This document shows, piece after piece, positions 16,709 through 26,081 of a stretch of 64,000 bases of DNA. Under the pieces are notes generated by a model that was given only the letters and a program-made list of their open reading frames with translations, did no database searches and was not told where the DNA came from. Source of the DNA: Mycolicibacterium hodleri. Lineage in GTDB: Bacteria; Actinomycetota; Actinomycetes; Mycobacteriales; Mycobacteriaceae. The stretch covers positions 85,402 to 149,401 of the forward strand of contig NZ_RCZG01000012.1 in NCBI RefSeq assembly GCF_006439015.1. Direction: 5' to 3'. Positions within the stretch are counted from its first letter, which is position 1. The number at the start of each line of letters is the position of its first letter. The position numbers and the translations under genes were made by a program.

Positions 16709-16740
16709 TTTCAGCTGTCGATTGACAGAGGTGTAGCGCA

Positions 16741-17501
16741 GCCGGGCGATCGGGAAAGCTGCTCCACTCTGACCCTTAACCTTAACGCCCTGGCGCACGC
16801 CGCTCGAGGATAGTCGGGTCGCGCTGCGACGTCGCCTTCGACGCGGACCTGGTGGTGTGCGCTCGGGAACCCCTGCGGCACAACAACGGTGGGTTCGCGC
16901 GACGTCTAGCTCGGCTAACGCGATCGTGTGCCGGCGGCGTTTGTCGGTGGCGGCTGTCAGCACGTTATAGATGGTGTGGGTCGTCGATGGCAGCGGGGGT
17001 TGCGTTCGTGATTGGGGTCAGCAGCCAGCGCGTCGATCAGATCGTCGATTTAGGTGCGGGTCAGTACCAGGTGCTGCGTGTCGTTATGGGCTCGGATCGC
17101 GAAAACCCTGCTCTGAAATTTATTGTCGACAAACCGCAAGGTTCGCAGGATCGCGGCACAGCGTCGACGATGATGTCGTGGCGCGGTGGGACCGAGGTCA
17201 ACGGCTGGCGACGCAGATCGTCGATCGATACTGCCCAGTTGCTGATGGTGCCCTCGCCACCCGAGTGACTGCAGCGCCATCTGATGGGTTGATCGGCTTG
17301 GGTGCAGACCACTCTGATGCGGCCGGGGCACCGACGGATGGCCGGTCGGCGCCGACACGGCAGCGCGTCTCCCAAGGCTGTGGGGGTCCCCGGTGCTGGC
17401 TGCGTTGATGATGCCGGCGCGTCGCGTGCGGGCGTGCGCCAGCCGGTAAGAGGGTGGTGCCGGTTTCGATGTGTCCGGCGGAGGTCAACCGGTCGACGAT
17501 C
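16741..17501. other. unassigned end of the island, no intact gene
   Basis: About 760 bp with no complete gene. The minus strand has scattered coding-like pieces (for example RTLRFVDNKFQSRVFAIRAH around 17090-17150) broken by stops, which suggests another decayed accessory gene that I cannot name. The region ends at the right ribD repeat. Confidence 0.4.
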
Positions 17502-17596
17502 AACGATTTCGCCCTCGGTCGAGCTCAGCCCGGCACCAGACTCATTCGAAGGTCGGGGCCGAAGCGGAGAACGCCGTCATAGCGCCACCGCTGCGC
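17502..17596. repeat. right copy of 95-bp imperfect direct repeat (functional ribD 3' end)
   Basis: Partner of 3020-3114. Here the repeat is continuous with the full ribD gene and supplies its last 24 codons and stop. Homology also covers the 23 bp after the stop codon, so the copied unit was DNA spanning the gene end and not only coding sequence. Confidence 0.85.
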
Positions 17597-18526
17597 TTGG
17601 ACGATGCTCGCGACGCCGACGTCGTCGACCACGGTGATCGGGCCACCGAGCAGGATCGGCGCCACGTACGCGAGAATCCGGTCAACCACACCGGCCCGGA
17701 GAAACGCGCCCGCGACCGTCGGTCCACCCTCCAGCAGCACATCGGTCCTGTCCGACAGCGCCCGAACCACCTCGTGGGGATCGCGGGTGCGGATGACCAT
17801 GGTCCTGGAGTCGTCGTTGAGCACCCTGGCGTCAGGAGATATCTCCCGCTCGCCGACTACCACGCGCAATGGCTGCCGCTCGGCGAGCGAACCATCCGGC
17901 AGACGCGCCGTCAGTGTCGGATCGTCGCCGAAGACGGTGCCGGTGCCCACCACGATCGCATCGGCAACGGCGCGGAGACGGTGCACGTCGGCGCGGGCCG
18001 CCTCGCTGGTGATCCACTGACTGCTGCCGTCGGCGGCGGCGCTGCGGCCGTCGATGCTCGAGGCGAACTTCCACGTGACGTGCGGGCGGCCCGTTCGCTG
18101 CCGGTGCAGCCACTGCCGCAACGCTCCGCCTGCGACGTCCTCAGCCAACACCCCGACCTCGACGGAGAGTCCGGCGTCGGCGAGCCGCTTCGCACCGCCC
18201 GCTGCCACCGGGTTGGGATCGGAGACGGAGTACACCACGCGCGAAACACCGGATTTGACAAGGGCATCCACGCAGGGCGGCGTGCGGCCGTGATGGTTGC
18301 ATGGCTCGAGCGTGACGACTGCGACGCCCCCGACCGCGCGCTCCCCCGCCCGCCTCAAGGCCACGACCTCAGCGTGCGGCCCGCCGGGGGGTTGCGTCGC
18401 GCCGACGCCGGCGATGGCGCCGGCGCGGTCCAGGATCACCGCGCCAACGGGCGGGTTCGGATACGTCGTACCCTTGACGCCGTCGGCCTGAGCGATGGCC
18501 GATCTCATGGCGTCCGCGGCGTTCAT
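17525..18526 (-). CDS. ribD: riboflavin biosynthesis deaminase/reductase RibD
   Basis: A 333-residue bifunctional enzyme. The N-terminal deaminase has the zinc site PHAEVVAL and PCNHHGRTPPCVDAL; the C-terminal reductase has VTWKFASSIDGRSAAADGSS and VLLEGGPTVAGAFLRAGVVD. It converts the GTP-derived pyrimidine through deamination and ribose reduction in riboflavin synthesis. The ATG at 18526 overlaps the rpe stop (TGATG); longer frames run into rpe. Its final 24 codons lie in the island-flanking repeat and so may be of foreign origin. Confidence 0.94.
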   Translation of the reverse strand: MNAADAMRSAIAQADGVKGTTYPNPPVGAVILDRAGAIAGVGATQPPGGPHAEVVALRRAGERAVGGVAVVTLEPCNHHGRTPPCVDALVKSGVSRVVYSVSDPNPVAAGGAKRLADAGLSVEVGVLAEDVAGGALRQWLHRQRTGRPHVTWKFASSIDGRSAAADGSSQWITSEAARADVHRLRAVADAIVVGTGTVFGDDPTLTARLPDGSLAERQPLRVVVGEREISPDARVLNDDSRTMVIRTRDPHEVVRALSDRTDVLLEGGPTVAGAFLRAGVVDRILAYVAPILLGGPITVVDDVGVASIVQAQRWRYDGVLRFGPDLRMSLVPG

Positions 18527-19203
18527 CAGGCGGTCAGGTGGCTGGATGCCGCCGCGGCTTGGCGCCGGAGTCGCGCCACGGCGAGCGCCGGATCGGCAGC
18601 GCCGAATACGGCCGAGCCCGCGACGAAGCAGTCCACGCCCGCTTCGGCAGCAGCCTCGATGGTGTCGGCGTTGATTCCACCGTCGATCTCCACCAGGATC
18701 GTCAGCTCGCCAGCATCGACCAGCCTGCGCACCGCGGCAACCTTCGGCAGCACCTCCGGCATGAACTTCTGCCCGCCGAATCCCGGCTCCACGGACATCA
18801 CCAGCAGCGTGTCGAAGTTCCGGAGGATCTCCAGGTACGGCTCGATCGGGGTGTCGGGCTTGACGCTCAAACCGGCCTTGGCGCCTGCGGCGTGGATGTC
18901 GCGGGCCACGGCGATCGGATCGTCGGTGGCCTCGGCATGAAAGGTGACGTTGTAGGCGCCCGCCTCGGCATACGGCGGCGCCCAACGAGCGGGATCCTCG
19001 ATCATGAGGTGGCAGTCCATCGGGATGTCCGTCACCTTCAACAGGCTCTCCACGACGGGCAAACCGAGCGTCAGGTTCGGCACGAAGTGGTTGTCCATCA
19101 CGTCGACGTGCAGCCAGTCGGAGCCGGCGACTGCGGCGATCTCGTCGGCCAGCCGGGCGAAGTCGGCGGCCAGAATCGACGGCGCAATCAAGGGTTCAGC
19201 CAT
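18526..19203 (-). CDS. rpe: ribulose-phosphate 3-epimerase
   Basis: A 225-residue TIM-barrel enzyme with the signatures APSILAADF (N-terminus), HVDVMDNHFVPNLTLG and CHLMIEDP, plus MSVEPGFGGQKF and VEIDGGIN. It interconverts ribulose-5-phosphate and xylulose-5-phosphate, and ribulose-5-phosphate also feeds riboflavin synthesis, which fits its coupling to ribD. Start ATG at 19203. A 38-bp tandem repeat lies just upstream. Confidence 0.95.
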   Translation of the reverse strand: MAEPLIAPSILAADFARLADEIAAVAGSDWLHVDVMDNHFVPNLTLGLPVVESLLKVTDIPMDCHLMIEDPARWAPPYAEAGAYNVTFHAEATDDPIAVARDIHAAGAKAGLSVKPDTPIEPYLEILRNFDTLLVMSVEPGFGGQKFMPEVLPKVAAVRRLVDAGELTILVEIDGGINADTIEAAAEAGVDCFVAGSAVFGAADPALAVARLRRQAAAASSHLTA

Positions 19204-19248
19204 GGCGGTCAGCTTAGATCCCCGTGAAGGGCGGGCCGATCGGTTCCC

Positions 19249-19376
19249 ATTGGGTACGGCGGGCAGGAGCGAAGCGACCCGGGGCCGTTGGGTATGGCGG
19301 GCAGGAGCGAAGCGACCCGGGGCCGTTGGGTACGGCGGGCAGGAGCGAAGCGACCCGGGGCCGTTGGGTACGGCGG
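19249..19376. repeat. 38-bp tandem repeat, about 3.4 copies
   Basis: Unit GTTGGGTACGGCGGGCAGGA continuing GCGAAGCGACCCGGGGCC; copies start at 19249, 19287, 19325 and 19363 (last one partial). They differ by only one or two bases. The array fills the rpe-rsmB gap and touches the rsmB stop. It resembles a mycobacterial minisatellite and may vary in copy number between strains. Confidence 0.92.
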
Positions 19377-20768
19377 TCACCGCTCCACCTTTAGAGCTGC
19401 CGCGAACATCGCATCCGTACCGTGCCGGTGCGGCCACAGCTGCACGTGCGGGCCCGGGCCTAGACCCGTCATCGGTGTCGAACCCGCATCGAACAGCGGC
19501 CGGGTGTCGATGGCCCGCACGGGTTGGCGGCGCAGCGCATCGGCCACGACGCCGACGGTCTCCGCGAGGTGCGGCGAGCACGTCGCGTACATCACGATGC
19601 CGCCGTCGCGGGTCAGGGCGATCGCCGCGGCCAACAGTTGCTTCTGCAGTTTCGCGAGCGCAGGCACATCGCCCGGTTGCCGGCGCCACCTGGCCTCCGG
19701 TCTACGCCTCAACGCACCGAGCCCCGTACACGGCGCATCCACGAGTACCCGGTCAAACGACGCGGGAGGCAAGCCCGTCTCGCGACCGTCGACACGCAAC
19801 ACCTCGACGTCGAGACCGCGGACGGCCTGCTCGACCAGCTCCGCCCGGTGCGGCGTGGGTTCCACCGCCGTCAAGCGAGCGCCCGACTCGACGGCGATGG
19901 CGGCCAGCAGCGACGCCTTCCCGCCGGGGCCCGCGCACAGATCGAGCCAGCGGCCATCGGTGCCATCGAGGGGCGCCAGTGTCAGGGCCCTCGCCACCAG
20001 CTGGCTGCCCTCGTCCTGCACCTGGGCCGACCCGTCACGCACGGCGTCGAGCTGGCCGGGATCGCCACCCGACAGGTATACGGCGTACGGCGAGAAGCGC
20101 CCCACCTCGCCGTCGGCGGCCTGCGCCAATTCGCTGGCCGTGATGACGCCGGGCCGGGCGGCGAGGTGCACCTGCGGGCGATCGTCATCGCTGGCCAGCA
20201 GGGCACCTAGTTCGGCGGCCTCCGCCCCGAGCGCATCGGCGAACGCCTGTCCGATCCACCGTGGGTGGGCGTGGGTGAAGGCGATGTGGCCAACCGGGTC
20301 GGCATCGGCGGCCGGTGCCAGCTCTGCCACCCATGACTGCTCGTCGCGCGCCGCGATCGTCCGCAATGTTCCGTTGACGAAACCGGCACGCGCCGTGTCG
20401 AATTCGATGGCAGCCTGTTCGACGGTGGTGTCGACGGCAGCATGGGCGTCCACCCGGGTACGCAACAACTGATAGGTGCCGAGCCGAAGCAGGTCGAGGA
20501 GCACGGGGTCGATGCGGTCGAGCGGACGATTCGCGGCGTGGACGATGACGGCATCGAGCAGGCCGAGTGCGCGGCAGGCGCCGTAGGCGAGTTCGGTGGC
20601 GAATGCGGCGTCGCGCCCGGCGACGTGACGTTCGCGGAGCAGCGCGGGCAGGACGAGGTTGGCGTACGCGTCTCGCTCGGAGACCGCGCGCAATACGTCG
20701 AAGGCCGCCTTCCGCGCCGGATCGAGCGGCTTGCGCGGTGCTCGTCGCCCACCCTGCGGGCGGCTCAC
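19377..20768 (-). CDS. rsmB: 16S rRNA m5C967 methyltransferase (RsmB/Fmu)
   Basis: A 463-residue protein: an N-terminal NusB-like RNA-binding domain (about 20-150) and a C-terminal SAM-dependent RNA m5C methyltransferase. Visible are LDLCAGPGGKASLLA (SAM site), VLVDAPCTGLGALRRRPE (motif IV Cys) and MYATCSPHLAE (motif VI catalytic Cys). GTG at 20768 overlaps the fmt stop (GTGA), which fixes the start and couples the two genes. The length matches the family. Confidence 0.93.
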   Translation of the reverse strand: MSRPQGGRRAPRKPLDPARKAAFDVLRAVSERDAYANLVLPALLRERHVAGRDAAFATELAYGACRALGLLDAVIVHAANRPLDRIDPVLLDLLRLGTYQLLRTRVDAHAAVDTTVEQAAIEFDTARAGFVNGTLRTIAARDEQSWVAELAPAADADPVGHIAFTHAHPRWIGQAFADALGAEAAELGALLASDDDRPQVHLAARPGVITASELAQAADGEVGRFSPYAVYLSGGDPGQLDAVRDGSAQVQDEGSQLVARALTLAPLDGTDGRWLDLCAGPGGKASLLAAIAVESGARLTAVEPTPHRAELVEQAVRGLDVEVLRVDGRETGLPPASFDRVLVDAPCTGLGALRRRPEARWRRQPGDVPALAKLQKQLLAAAIALTRDGGIVMYATCSPHLAETVGVVADALRRQPVRAIDTRPLFDAGSTPMTGLGPGPHVQLWPHRHGTDAMFAAALKVER

Positions 20769-21691
20769 GTGGCGCTCGCGGTCTCGTCGAGGCGTGCACC
20801 CCTGGCCCAGTCGGCCGCCTTCATCGGCTTCTTGCCGGGAGGCTGGATGTCGCCGAGCAGCACCGGATTCGAGGCCGTGCCGACGTGAACCCCTTGGCGA
20901 TCGACGCGAATCATGCCGGGCGGCAATGGTTCCCCTCCTCCGGGCGTCACCGGGCCGACCTTGACGCGCAGGTCGCCCATCATGGTCCACGCGCCTGGAT
21001 TGGGCGTCACGGCACGAATCCTTCGGTCGACCACCTGAGCGGGTAGGTCCCAGCGCACCCTTGACTCCTCGACCGTGATCTTGGGCGCAACCGTCACGCC
21101 ATCGGCAGGCTGCGGTACCGCCGCCAGTGAGCCGTCCGCGATGCCGTCCAGCGTCTTGTCCAGCAGTGTCGCTCCCGACACCGACAGCCGTTCGAGCAGG
21201 ATTCCCGCGGTGTCGGTGGGCCGGACGGTTTCGGTGACGACGCCGAACACAGGACCAGAGTCGAGGCTCGGCTCGATGCGGAACGTCGTCGCGCCGGTGA
21301 CCTCGTCACCGGCCGCGATCGCGGCCTGCACGGGCGCCGCGCCGCGCCACGCGGGCAAGAGCGAGAAGTGCAGGTTGATCCAGCCGAGCGGCGGCACTCC
21401 GAGCAATCCTTCGCGAAGTAGGGCTCCATAGGCCACCACGGCACAGCAGTCCGGCGCCAGATCGTGGAGTTCGGCGACGAATTCGGCGTCGTTGGGCTTG
21501 CCGGGCCGCAGCACCGGAATCCCGACGTCGATGGCGAGCTGCGCCACCGGTGACGGCGAGGGGCGTCCCCGACGACCGGACACGGCGTCGGGCCGGGTCA
21601 ACACGGCGATCACGTCGTGGTGAGACGAGTCGATGAGCCGCCGCAGCGAGGGAAGAGCGGGTTCCGGGGTTCCCGCAAAGATGATTCGCAC
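20765..21691 (-). CDS. fmt: methionyl-tRNA formyltransferase
   Basis: A 308-residue enzyme of normal length with MRIIFAGTPEPALPSL at the N-terminus and the formyl-folate signature INLHFSLLPAWRGAAPVQ near residue 110. The C-terminal domain binds initiator tRNA. It formylates Met-tRNA for translation initiation. It is coupled to rsmB downstream by a 4-bp overlap and follows the lemA-type gene by 3 bp. Confidence 0.96.
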   Translation of the reverse strand: MRIIFAGTPEPALPSLRRLIDSSHHDVIAVLTRPDAVSGRRGRPSPSPVAQLAIDVGIPVLRPGKPNDAEFVAELHDLAPDCCAVVAYGALLREGLLGVPPLGWINLHFSLLPAWRGAAPVQAAIAAGDEVTGATTFRIEPSLDSGPVFGVVTETVRPTDTAGILLERLSVSGATLLDKTLDGIADGSLAAVPQPADGVTVAPKITVEESRVRWDLPAQVVDRRIRAVTPNPGAWTMMGDLRVKVGPVTPGGGEPLPPGMIRVDRQGVHVGTASNPVLLGDIQPPGKKPMKAADWARGARLDETASAT

Positions 21692-21694
21692 GTC

Positions 21695-22240
21695 TTACCT
21701 GTTCGATCCGGCGGTGATCTGGTAGTACTCACGTTCGGACACTCCGGCGAGCGGCGCCACGAACATCCACGGAATCGTGGTGACGGATTTGTTCAGCGTG
21801 GCGACCGCGTCGTTGTAGTACTGGCGGGCGAACGCGAGCTTGTTTTCGGTGTCGGCGAGGTTGTCCTGCAGATTCAGGAAGTTGCTCGACGAGTTGAGTT
21901 GCGGGTACGTCTGGCCTAGCGCGAGAAGCGGTCCGAGCGCGCTGTCCAGTTCTCGTTCCGCGGCGCTGCGCTGCGCGACCGACTTTCCTGCGGTCGCGGT
22001 CGTCAGTGCCGCCCGTGCGTCGGTGACGTGATCGAGCACGCCCTTCTCGTGGGCGGCGAACGTCTGCACCGTGTGCACCAGGCTGGGGATGAGCGAGGCG
22101 CGACGGGTCAACTCGACGTCGATGCCGGACAGCGCCTCCGACACCCGGACGTCGGCAGAGCGAACCTTGTTGTAGCCCATCACGAAACCGATCAGTACCA
22201 GTACCAGCAGCACGACGACCAAGATCAGCACCGACGTCAC
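21695..22240 (-). CDS. LemA family membrane protein
   Basis: A 181-residue protein with one N-terminal membrane helix (about 3-26) and a LemA helical bundle: GYNKVRSADVRVSEALSGID, RRASLIPSLVHTV, QTYPQLNSSSNFLNLQ. LemA proteins are inner-membrane helical proteins of unclear role that often pair with DUF2207/TPM-type proteins, as here. GTG at 22240 overlaps the DUF2207 stop (GTGA). Confidence 0.9.
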   Translation of the reverse strand: MTSVLILVVVLLVLVLIGFVMGYNKVRSADVRVSEALSGIDVELTRRASLIPSLVHTVQTFAAHEKGVLDHVTDARAALTTATAGKSVAQRSAAERELDSALGPLLALGQTYPQLNSSSNFLNLQDNLADTENKLAFARQYYNDAVATLNKSVTTIPWMFVAPLAGVSEREYYQITAGSNR

Positions 22241-24045
22241 CACGAGCCTCCTCCTCCGCCACCTCCGCCACCGCCACCGCCTCCGCCGCCACCCGAAGAC
22301 GAGGACGAGGACGAGGACGAGGACTGCGACGCGGTGTAGGCACCGATCGACGACGACAGGGCCGATTCGAAGCTGTCGAAGTTCGGTCCACTGGAGTGAC
22401 CGCCGAAGCCCCACCCGGTCGACGATGACGAGGAATGGTACCAATCAGGTTGCGGGGCAACGGCCCCGATGGTGTCCTGGTACTTCTTGGCCCACAGCGC
22501 CGCGGCACCACCCGCGATGGCGAATGGGATGTAGGCGGTGTAGAGATCCTTGCGGGCTGCGAAGTCGAACCGCGTCTCGGCTGAATCGGTCGCGAGGAGA
22601 CGGTGGAATCCGCCTGCCTGCGACCACAATTGGCGCCCTGCCGCAGTGCGTCGGGTGCCGACGCCATCGGACCAGGCCCCTCTGGAAGACAGGAAGAACG
22701 CCACGAACGGCAGAGCCCACATGGTGGCTGGGAATCCCCAGCGGAAGAAGCCGCAGATGGCGAGGATGGCGGCCAACGCGTTCGCCGCGCGCACCCAGAG
22801 TTCCTTGCGCCGCTTGACCATCAGACCGTCGCCGATCGCCCACTTGTCGACGGCCTTGGCCATGTCGTTCTTCGCCGTGGTGAGCCGCTTGCCCGCGGCG
22901 ACCGTCTTCTTGGCCTCGAATTCCGTGCCAGGTCCCATCACCTTGAGCGCCGACCCGACGGCGATGCTGACGGGGTCGACGTCCGCCCACGCCCTACGTT
23001 CCGCAGTGCCGCGGACGTTCCACTGCTTGTCGTTGACCTGTCTCAGGTCGATCAACTTGCGCTCGGCGAGGTAGAAGAGCGTGGCAGTCAGCCCGTTCTT
23101 GGGAACGGATTCGGTGCGGATGTATTCAGTTTGGACCGGCCCGAGTCCTGGTGGCGGCCCGTACTGCACGGGAAAGCCCGGGTTCGGCTCGACGGTGGTT
23201 CGGTACCAGAGATAGGCCGCCATTGCGCCCGCAAGCGACAGCGCAGCGACCCAGACGATGCCACCCAGCGAGCGACCGACCACGCGATCCCATTCGAAGG
23301 ACCACGGCAGGCTGACTCGCGCCGGGGTGGGCACGTCGACGCCGGCCCTCAGCGTGACTGGCGTACGGGGTCCCAGGTTCGCCGCACTGAGCTCGACCGC
23401 GTTGCCGGACACCGTCAGACCGTCGCAGGACCGCCCCACGCCCACGCCGACGGAGCACTCGGCACCGGTGACCTCGGCAGGCAGCGTCGCGCGCACCCGA
23501 ACTCGTTGGATGTAGTTGTTCCAGGAAGGGGCGATGACGTTCCAGAAGAAGACAGACGTGGAGCCTGGATCGCCGACGACGCTGGCGAAGTCCTTGTTCT
23601 CTCCGACGTTCCCGGGATCGAGGACACCGGGGATCGTGTAGCGGAGTTCGTAGGTGTGCGTCCCCTGCGACAGCGTGCTGTCGGGGTCCCCGATCTTGGC
23701 GACCCGGAATCTGTCTCCGGACTCCCACAGAAGTTTGTACGGCACCGCTTCGCCGTCCATCAGGATTGACGTGATGTCGGGTTCCTGCCGCACCGTGGGA
23801 CTGTTCTGATTGGCGACGTCCCAGTAGCGGAAGATCCCGTGTCGGCCAGCCGGGAATTCACCCCGAATGGTTTCCACCGCAGTGAGTCCTCCGTCGGCGC
23901 CAACGGTGAAGTCGGCCTGGTAATCGCTGATCACGACGGGGTCGCTCACGGGCCCAGCGGCGGATGTCGTCTGGAACATCACGGGCCACAGCAGCCCAAC
24001 GACGATGACGACCAACAGGATCACCCACCCGAGAACCCGCTTCAC
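22237..24045 (-). CDS. DUF2207 membrane protein with Ser/Gly-rich tail
   Basis: A 602-residue protein: signal peptide (1-30), an extracytoplasmic beta-rich DUF2207 domain opening DYQADFTVGADGGLTAVETI, a membrane helix near 260-285, a second hydrophobic pair around 415-455, and a low-complexity C-terminus with a Ser run then a Gly run ending GSW. DUF2207 proteins sit beside LemA in many Actinobacteria, and the GTGA overlap makes the pair an operon. The function is unknown. The tail DNA is a triplet-like tract (22250-22325) prone to length change. Confidence 0.88.
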   Translation of the reverse strand: MKRVLGWVILLVVIVVGLLWPVMFQTTSAAGPVSDPVVISDYQADFTVGADGGLTAVETIRGEFPAGRHGIFRYWDVANQNSPTVRQEPDITSILMDGEAVPYKLLWESGDRFRVAKIGDPDSTLSQGTHTYELRYTIPGVLDPGNVGENKDFASVVGDPGSTSVFFWNVIAPSWNNYIQRVRVRATLPAEVTGAECSVGVGVGRSCDGLTVSGNAVELSAANLGPRTPVTLRAGVDVPTPARVSLPWSFEWDRVVGRSLGGIVWVAALSLAGAMAAYLWYRTTVEPNPGFPVQYGPPPGLGPVQTEYIRTESVPKNGLTATLFYLAERKLIDLRQVNDKQWNVRGTAERRAWADVDPVSIAVGSALKVMGPGTEFEAKKTVAAGKRLTTAKNDMAKAVDKWAIGDGLMVKRRKELWVRAANALAAILAICGFFRWGFPATMWALPFVAFFLSSRGAWSDGVGTRRTAAGRQLWSQAGGFHRLLATDSAETRFDFAARKDLYTAYIPFAIAGGAAALWAKKYQDTIGAVAPQPDWYHSSSSSTGWGFGGHSSGPNFDSFESALSSSIGAYTASQSSSSSSSSSSGGGGGGGGGGGGGGGGSW

Positions 24046-24083
24046 GCCACCTCCCCTAGCATCGCGCCCGATTTCGATTCGCC

Positions 24084-26081
24084 CTACCCTATGTGCAAGG
24101 GGTCTATCTGCACACGCACTGGCGGCTGATCGTGGCGGGCACTGAATACGCCAGTGGCGCGGCGAAGCGCCGAGGCCAGCCCCAGTCCGATGTCGCGCGG
24201 CACCCGGACGAGCATCCGGCTCACCTCGGCCTCGCGTTCCGTGCCGGGCGGCCGACGAGCGCCGGGCGGAAGTTCGACCGGCCCCAGGATCTCGGCATCC
24301 TCCGGAAGGTGCGCTGCCGCAAGCAGAGCCGTCACCGCCGCGGGGTCTCCATCGACCGCGGCCATGTGGACCGCGGGTGGCAAGCCGACCTCGGTCCGTG
24401 CGTCGAGCTCAGACTCGGCGTGGCCGACAGGATCCCAGCGGATGAGCGCCTGGACGGTCGGAATCGCCGACTCGGCCACGACCGCCACCACGCCACCGTC
24501 GCCACGGTGCCGGACGAGGGCCGCGGCGCCCATCCACCGGCGCAACGCGTCCTCGGAGGCTCGCAGGTCCTGCCTGCCGAGCAGCGCCCAGCCGTCGAGG
24601 AGCAACAGGGCGCCGTATCCGCCGGGCGCCACGGGCTCGGCCCCCGGCGTGGCGACGACCAGGGACGGTGCGGCGGGCACCTCGGACACCACCGCGTCAC
24701 CGCCCGAGGTGATCACCGTGGTTCCGGGGAAGGCGCGACCCAACTCCTCTGCGGTGCGGCGCGCACCGACGACGACGGCACGCACCGCATCGGAACCGCA
24801 ACGGACACAACGCAGCGCGGCGTCGGTGCGTCCACACCAGCGGCAGACGGCTCCGACCCCGCGGTCGGGCAAGGACATGGGGCCCGTGCAGTGCCTGCAC
24901 CTCGCGATCGTTCGGCACTTGCCGCAGGCCAGTGCTGGCACGTAACCACGACGGGGCACCTGCACCAGCACCGGATGGCCGGACCGCAGTGCAGCACGGG
25001 CCGCGTCTAGCGCCATCGACGGCAATCGCGCGGTGTGTGAGGCGGCATCGCGTTCCTGCGCGAAGCCGCTGTCGTCGAGCGCGACGACCCGCGGTGTCCG
25101 GGTCCGGACCACTGGCCGGGTCGCCACCAGATCGTGCGCCCACTTGCTGGTGACCAGGGCCTGCGCCTCTGCCGTGCGGGCATAGCCGGCGATCAGCGCT
25201 CCACACCGCAGCTGATGCGATCGCAGCATGGCGACCTCGCGTGCATGCGGGTACGGCGCTCGCGGCTCGGCCAGCGTGTCATCACCGTCGTCCCACACCA
25301 TCACCAGACCGAGGTCGGCGACCGGTGCGAAGACTGCGCTGCGGGTGCCGATGACGAACCTGGCGTGACCTCTCAGCACGGACAGCCACCGGCGGTAGCG
25401 CTGCGACGGTCCAAGTCCAGCGGACAGCGCCACCACGGCACTGTCGTCTACGTACTTGATCGCTGCCGAATGGAGCGCGTCGACGTCGCGTTGATCGGGT
25501 ACGACGGCGAGCGCCGAACGGCCCGACTGCACGACGACTGCTGCGGCCTCGGCAAGTCGATCGGTCCACTGCTCGCCCGGCAGCGCCTGCCAGACCGCGC
25601 GAGCAGCCCGGCCCTCGCCGAGCGCGCCGAGGTACTGCGCACCGCGGCCGTAGGCGCTCCAGGCCGTCGCGTCGACCCCACGAACCGTCAGCGCGGGTGG
25701 ATCGGACACCGGCTGTTTCTCCACCGTCGCGTGCCGTGGCGGGACCGCGAGCCGCAGCACGTCGGGACGGGTGCCCGCATACCTGGCGGCGACCGCGTCG
25801 ACGAGCCGTCGGACGTCAGGAGTCAAGACCCGTTCGCTCGAGACGACGCGGTCGAGCCAGCCCAACCTGCCGTCGTGGTCGGTGTCCGAACGCCGTTCGA
25901 GGATGAACCCGTCGACGAGCCGTCCGTGGAAGCGCACCTTCACCCGCACGCCCGGTTGCGCGTCGTCGGACTGCTCAGGGCTGACGAGGTAGTCGAAGTC
26001 GCGATCGAGATGTGGCACCGACAGCATCGGAAGCACGCGAGCGATGGGCTCGTGCTCTGCCGCCTGCCTGGTTTCGGTCAC
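24084..26081 (-). CDS. priA: actinobacterial PriA-type primosome protein
   Basis: A 665-residue protein of actinobacterial PriA length. The N-terminal DNA-binding domain has RVLPMLSVPHLDRDFDYLV, and the zinc module is CGKCRTIARCRHC...CRWC...CVRC near residues 390-430. The helicase Walker A is degenerate (QSGRSALAVV instead of GxGKT) and the Walker B reads VWDDGDD, so it may load the replisome without unwinding. This is usual in mycobacteria. GTG at 26081 is chosen because the frame aligns there with PriA; longer reads run into the neighbour. The start overlaps the YhhN stop. Confidence 0.9.
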   Translation of the reverse strand: MTETRQAAEHEPIARVLPMLSVPHLDRDFDYLVSPEQSDDAQPGVRVKVRFHGRLVDGFILERRSDTDHDGRLGWLDRVVSSERVLTPDVRRLVDAVAARYAGTRPDVLRLAVPPRHATVEKQPVSDPPALTVRGVDATAWSAYGRGAQYLGALGEGRAARAVWQALPGEQWTDRLAEAAAVVVQSGRSALAVVPDQRDVDALHSAAIKYVDDSAVVALSAGLGPSQRYRRWLSVLRGHARFVIGTRSAVFAPVADLGLVMVWDDGDDTLAEPRAPYPHAREVAMLRSHQLRCGALIAGYARTAEAQALVTSKWAHDLVATRPVVRTRTPRVVALDDSGFAQERDAASHTARLPSMALDAARAALRSGHPVLVQVPRRGYVPALACGKCRTIARCRHCTGPMSLPDRGVGAVCRWCGRTDAALRCVRCGSDAVRAVVVGARRTAEELGRAFPGTTVITSGGDAVVSEVPAAPSLVVATPGAEPVAPGGYGALLLLDGWALLGRQDLRASEDALRRWMGAAALVRHRGDGGVVAVVAESAIPTVQALIRWDPVGHAESELDARTEVGLPPAVHMAAVDGDPAAVTALLAAAHLPEDAEILGPVELPPGARRPPGTEREAEVSRMLVRVPRDIGLGLASALRRATGVFSARHDQPPVRVQIDPLHIG

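Noticed and set aside
17471..18940. Plus-strand open frame of ~489 codons over ribD and rpe
   Set aside because: It is the antisense shadow of two clear genes, with Arg/Pro/Ala-rich nonsense composition and no domain.
19004..20472. Long plus-strand frames over rpe-rsmB
   Set aside because: Antisense to rsmB, which has catalytic motifs; the frames are low-complexity and cross the tandem repeat.
24084..26081. PriA read as a dead helicase pseudogene
   Set aside because: Degenerate helicase motifs are normal for actinobacterial PriA, and the gene is full length with all zinc cysteines.
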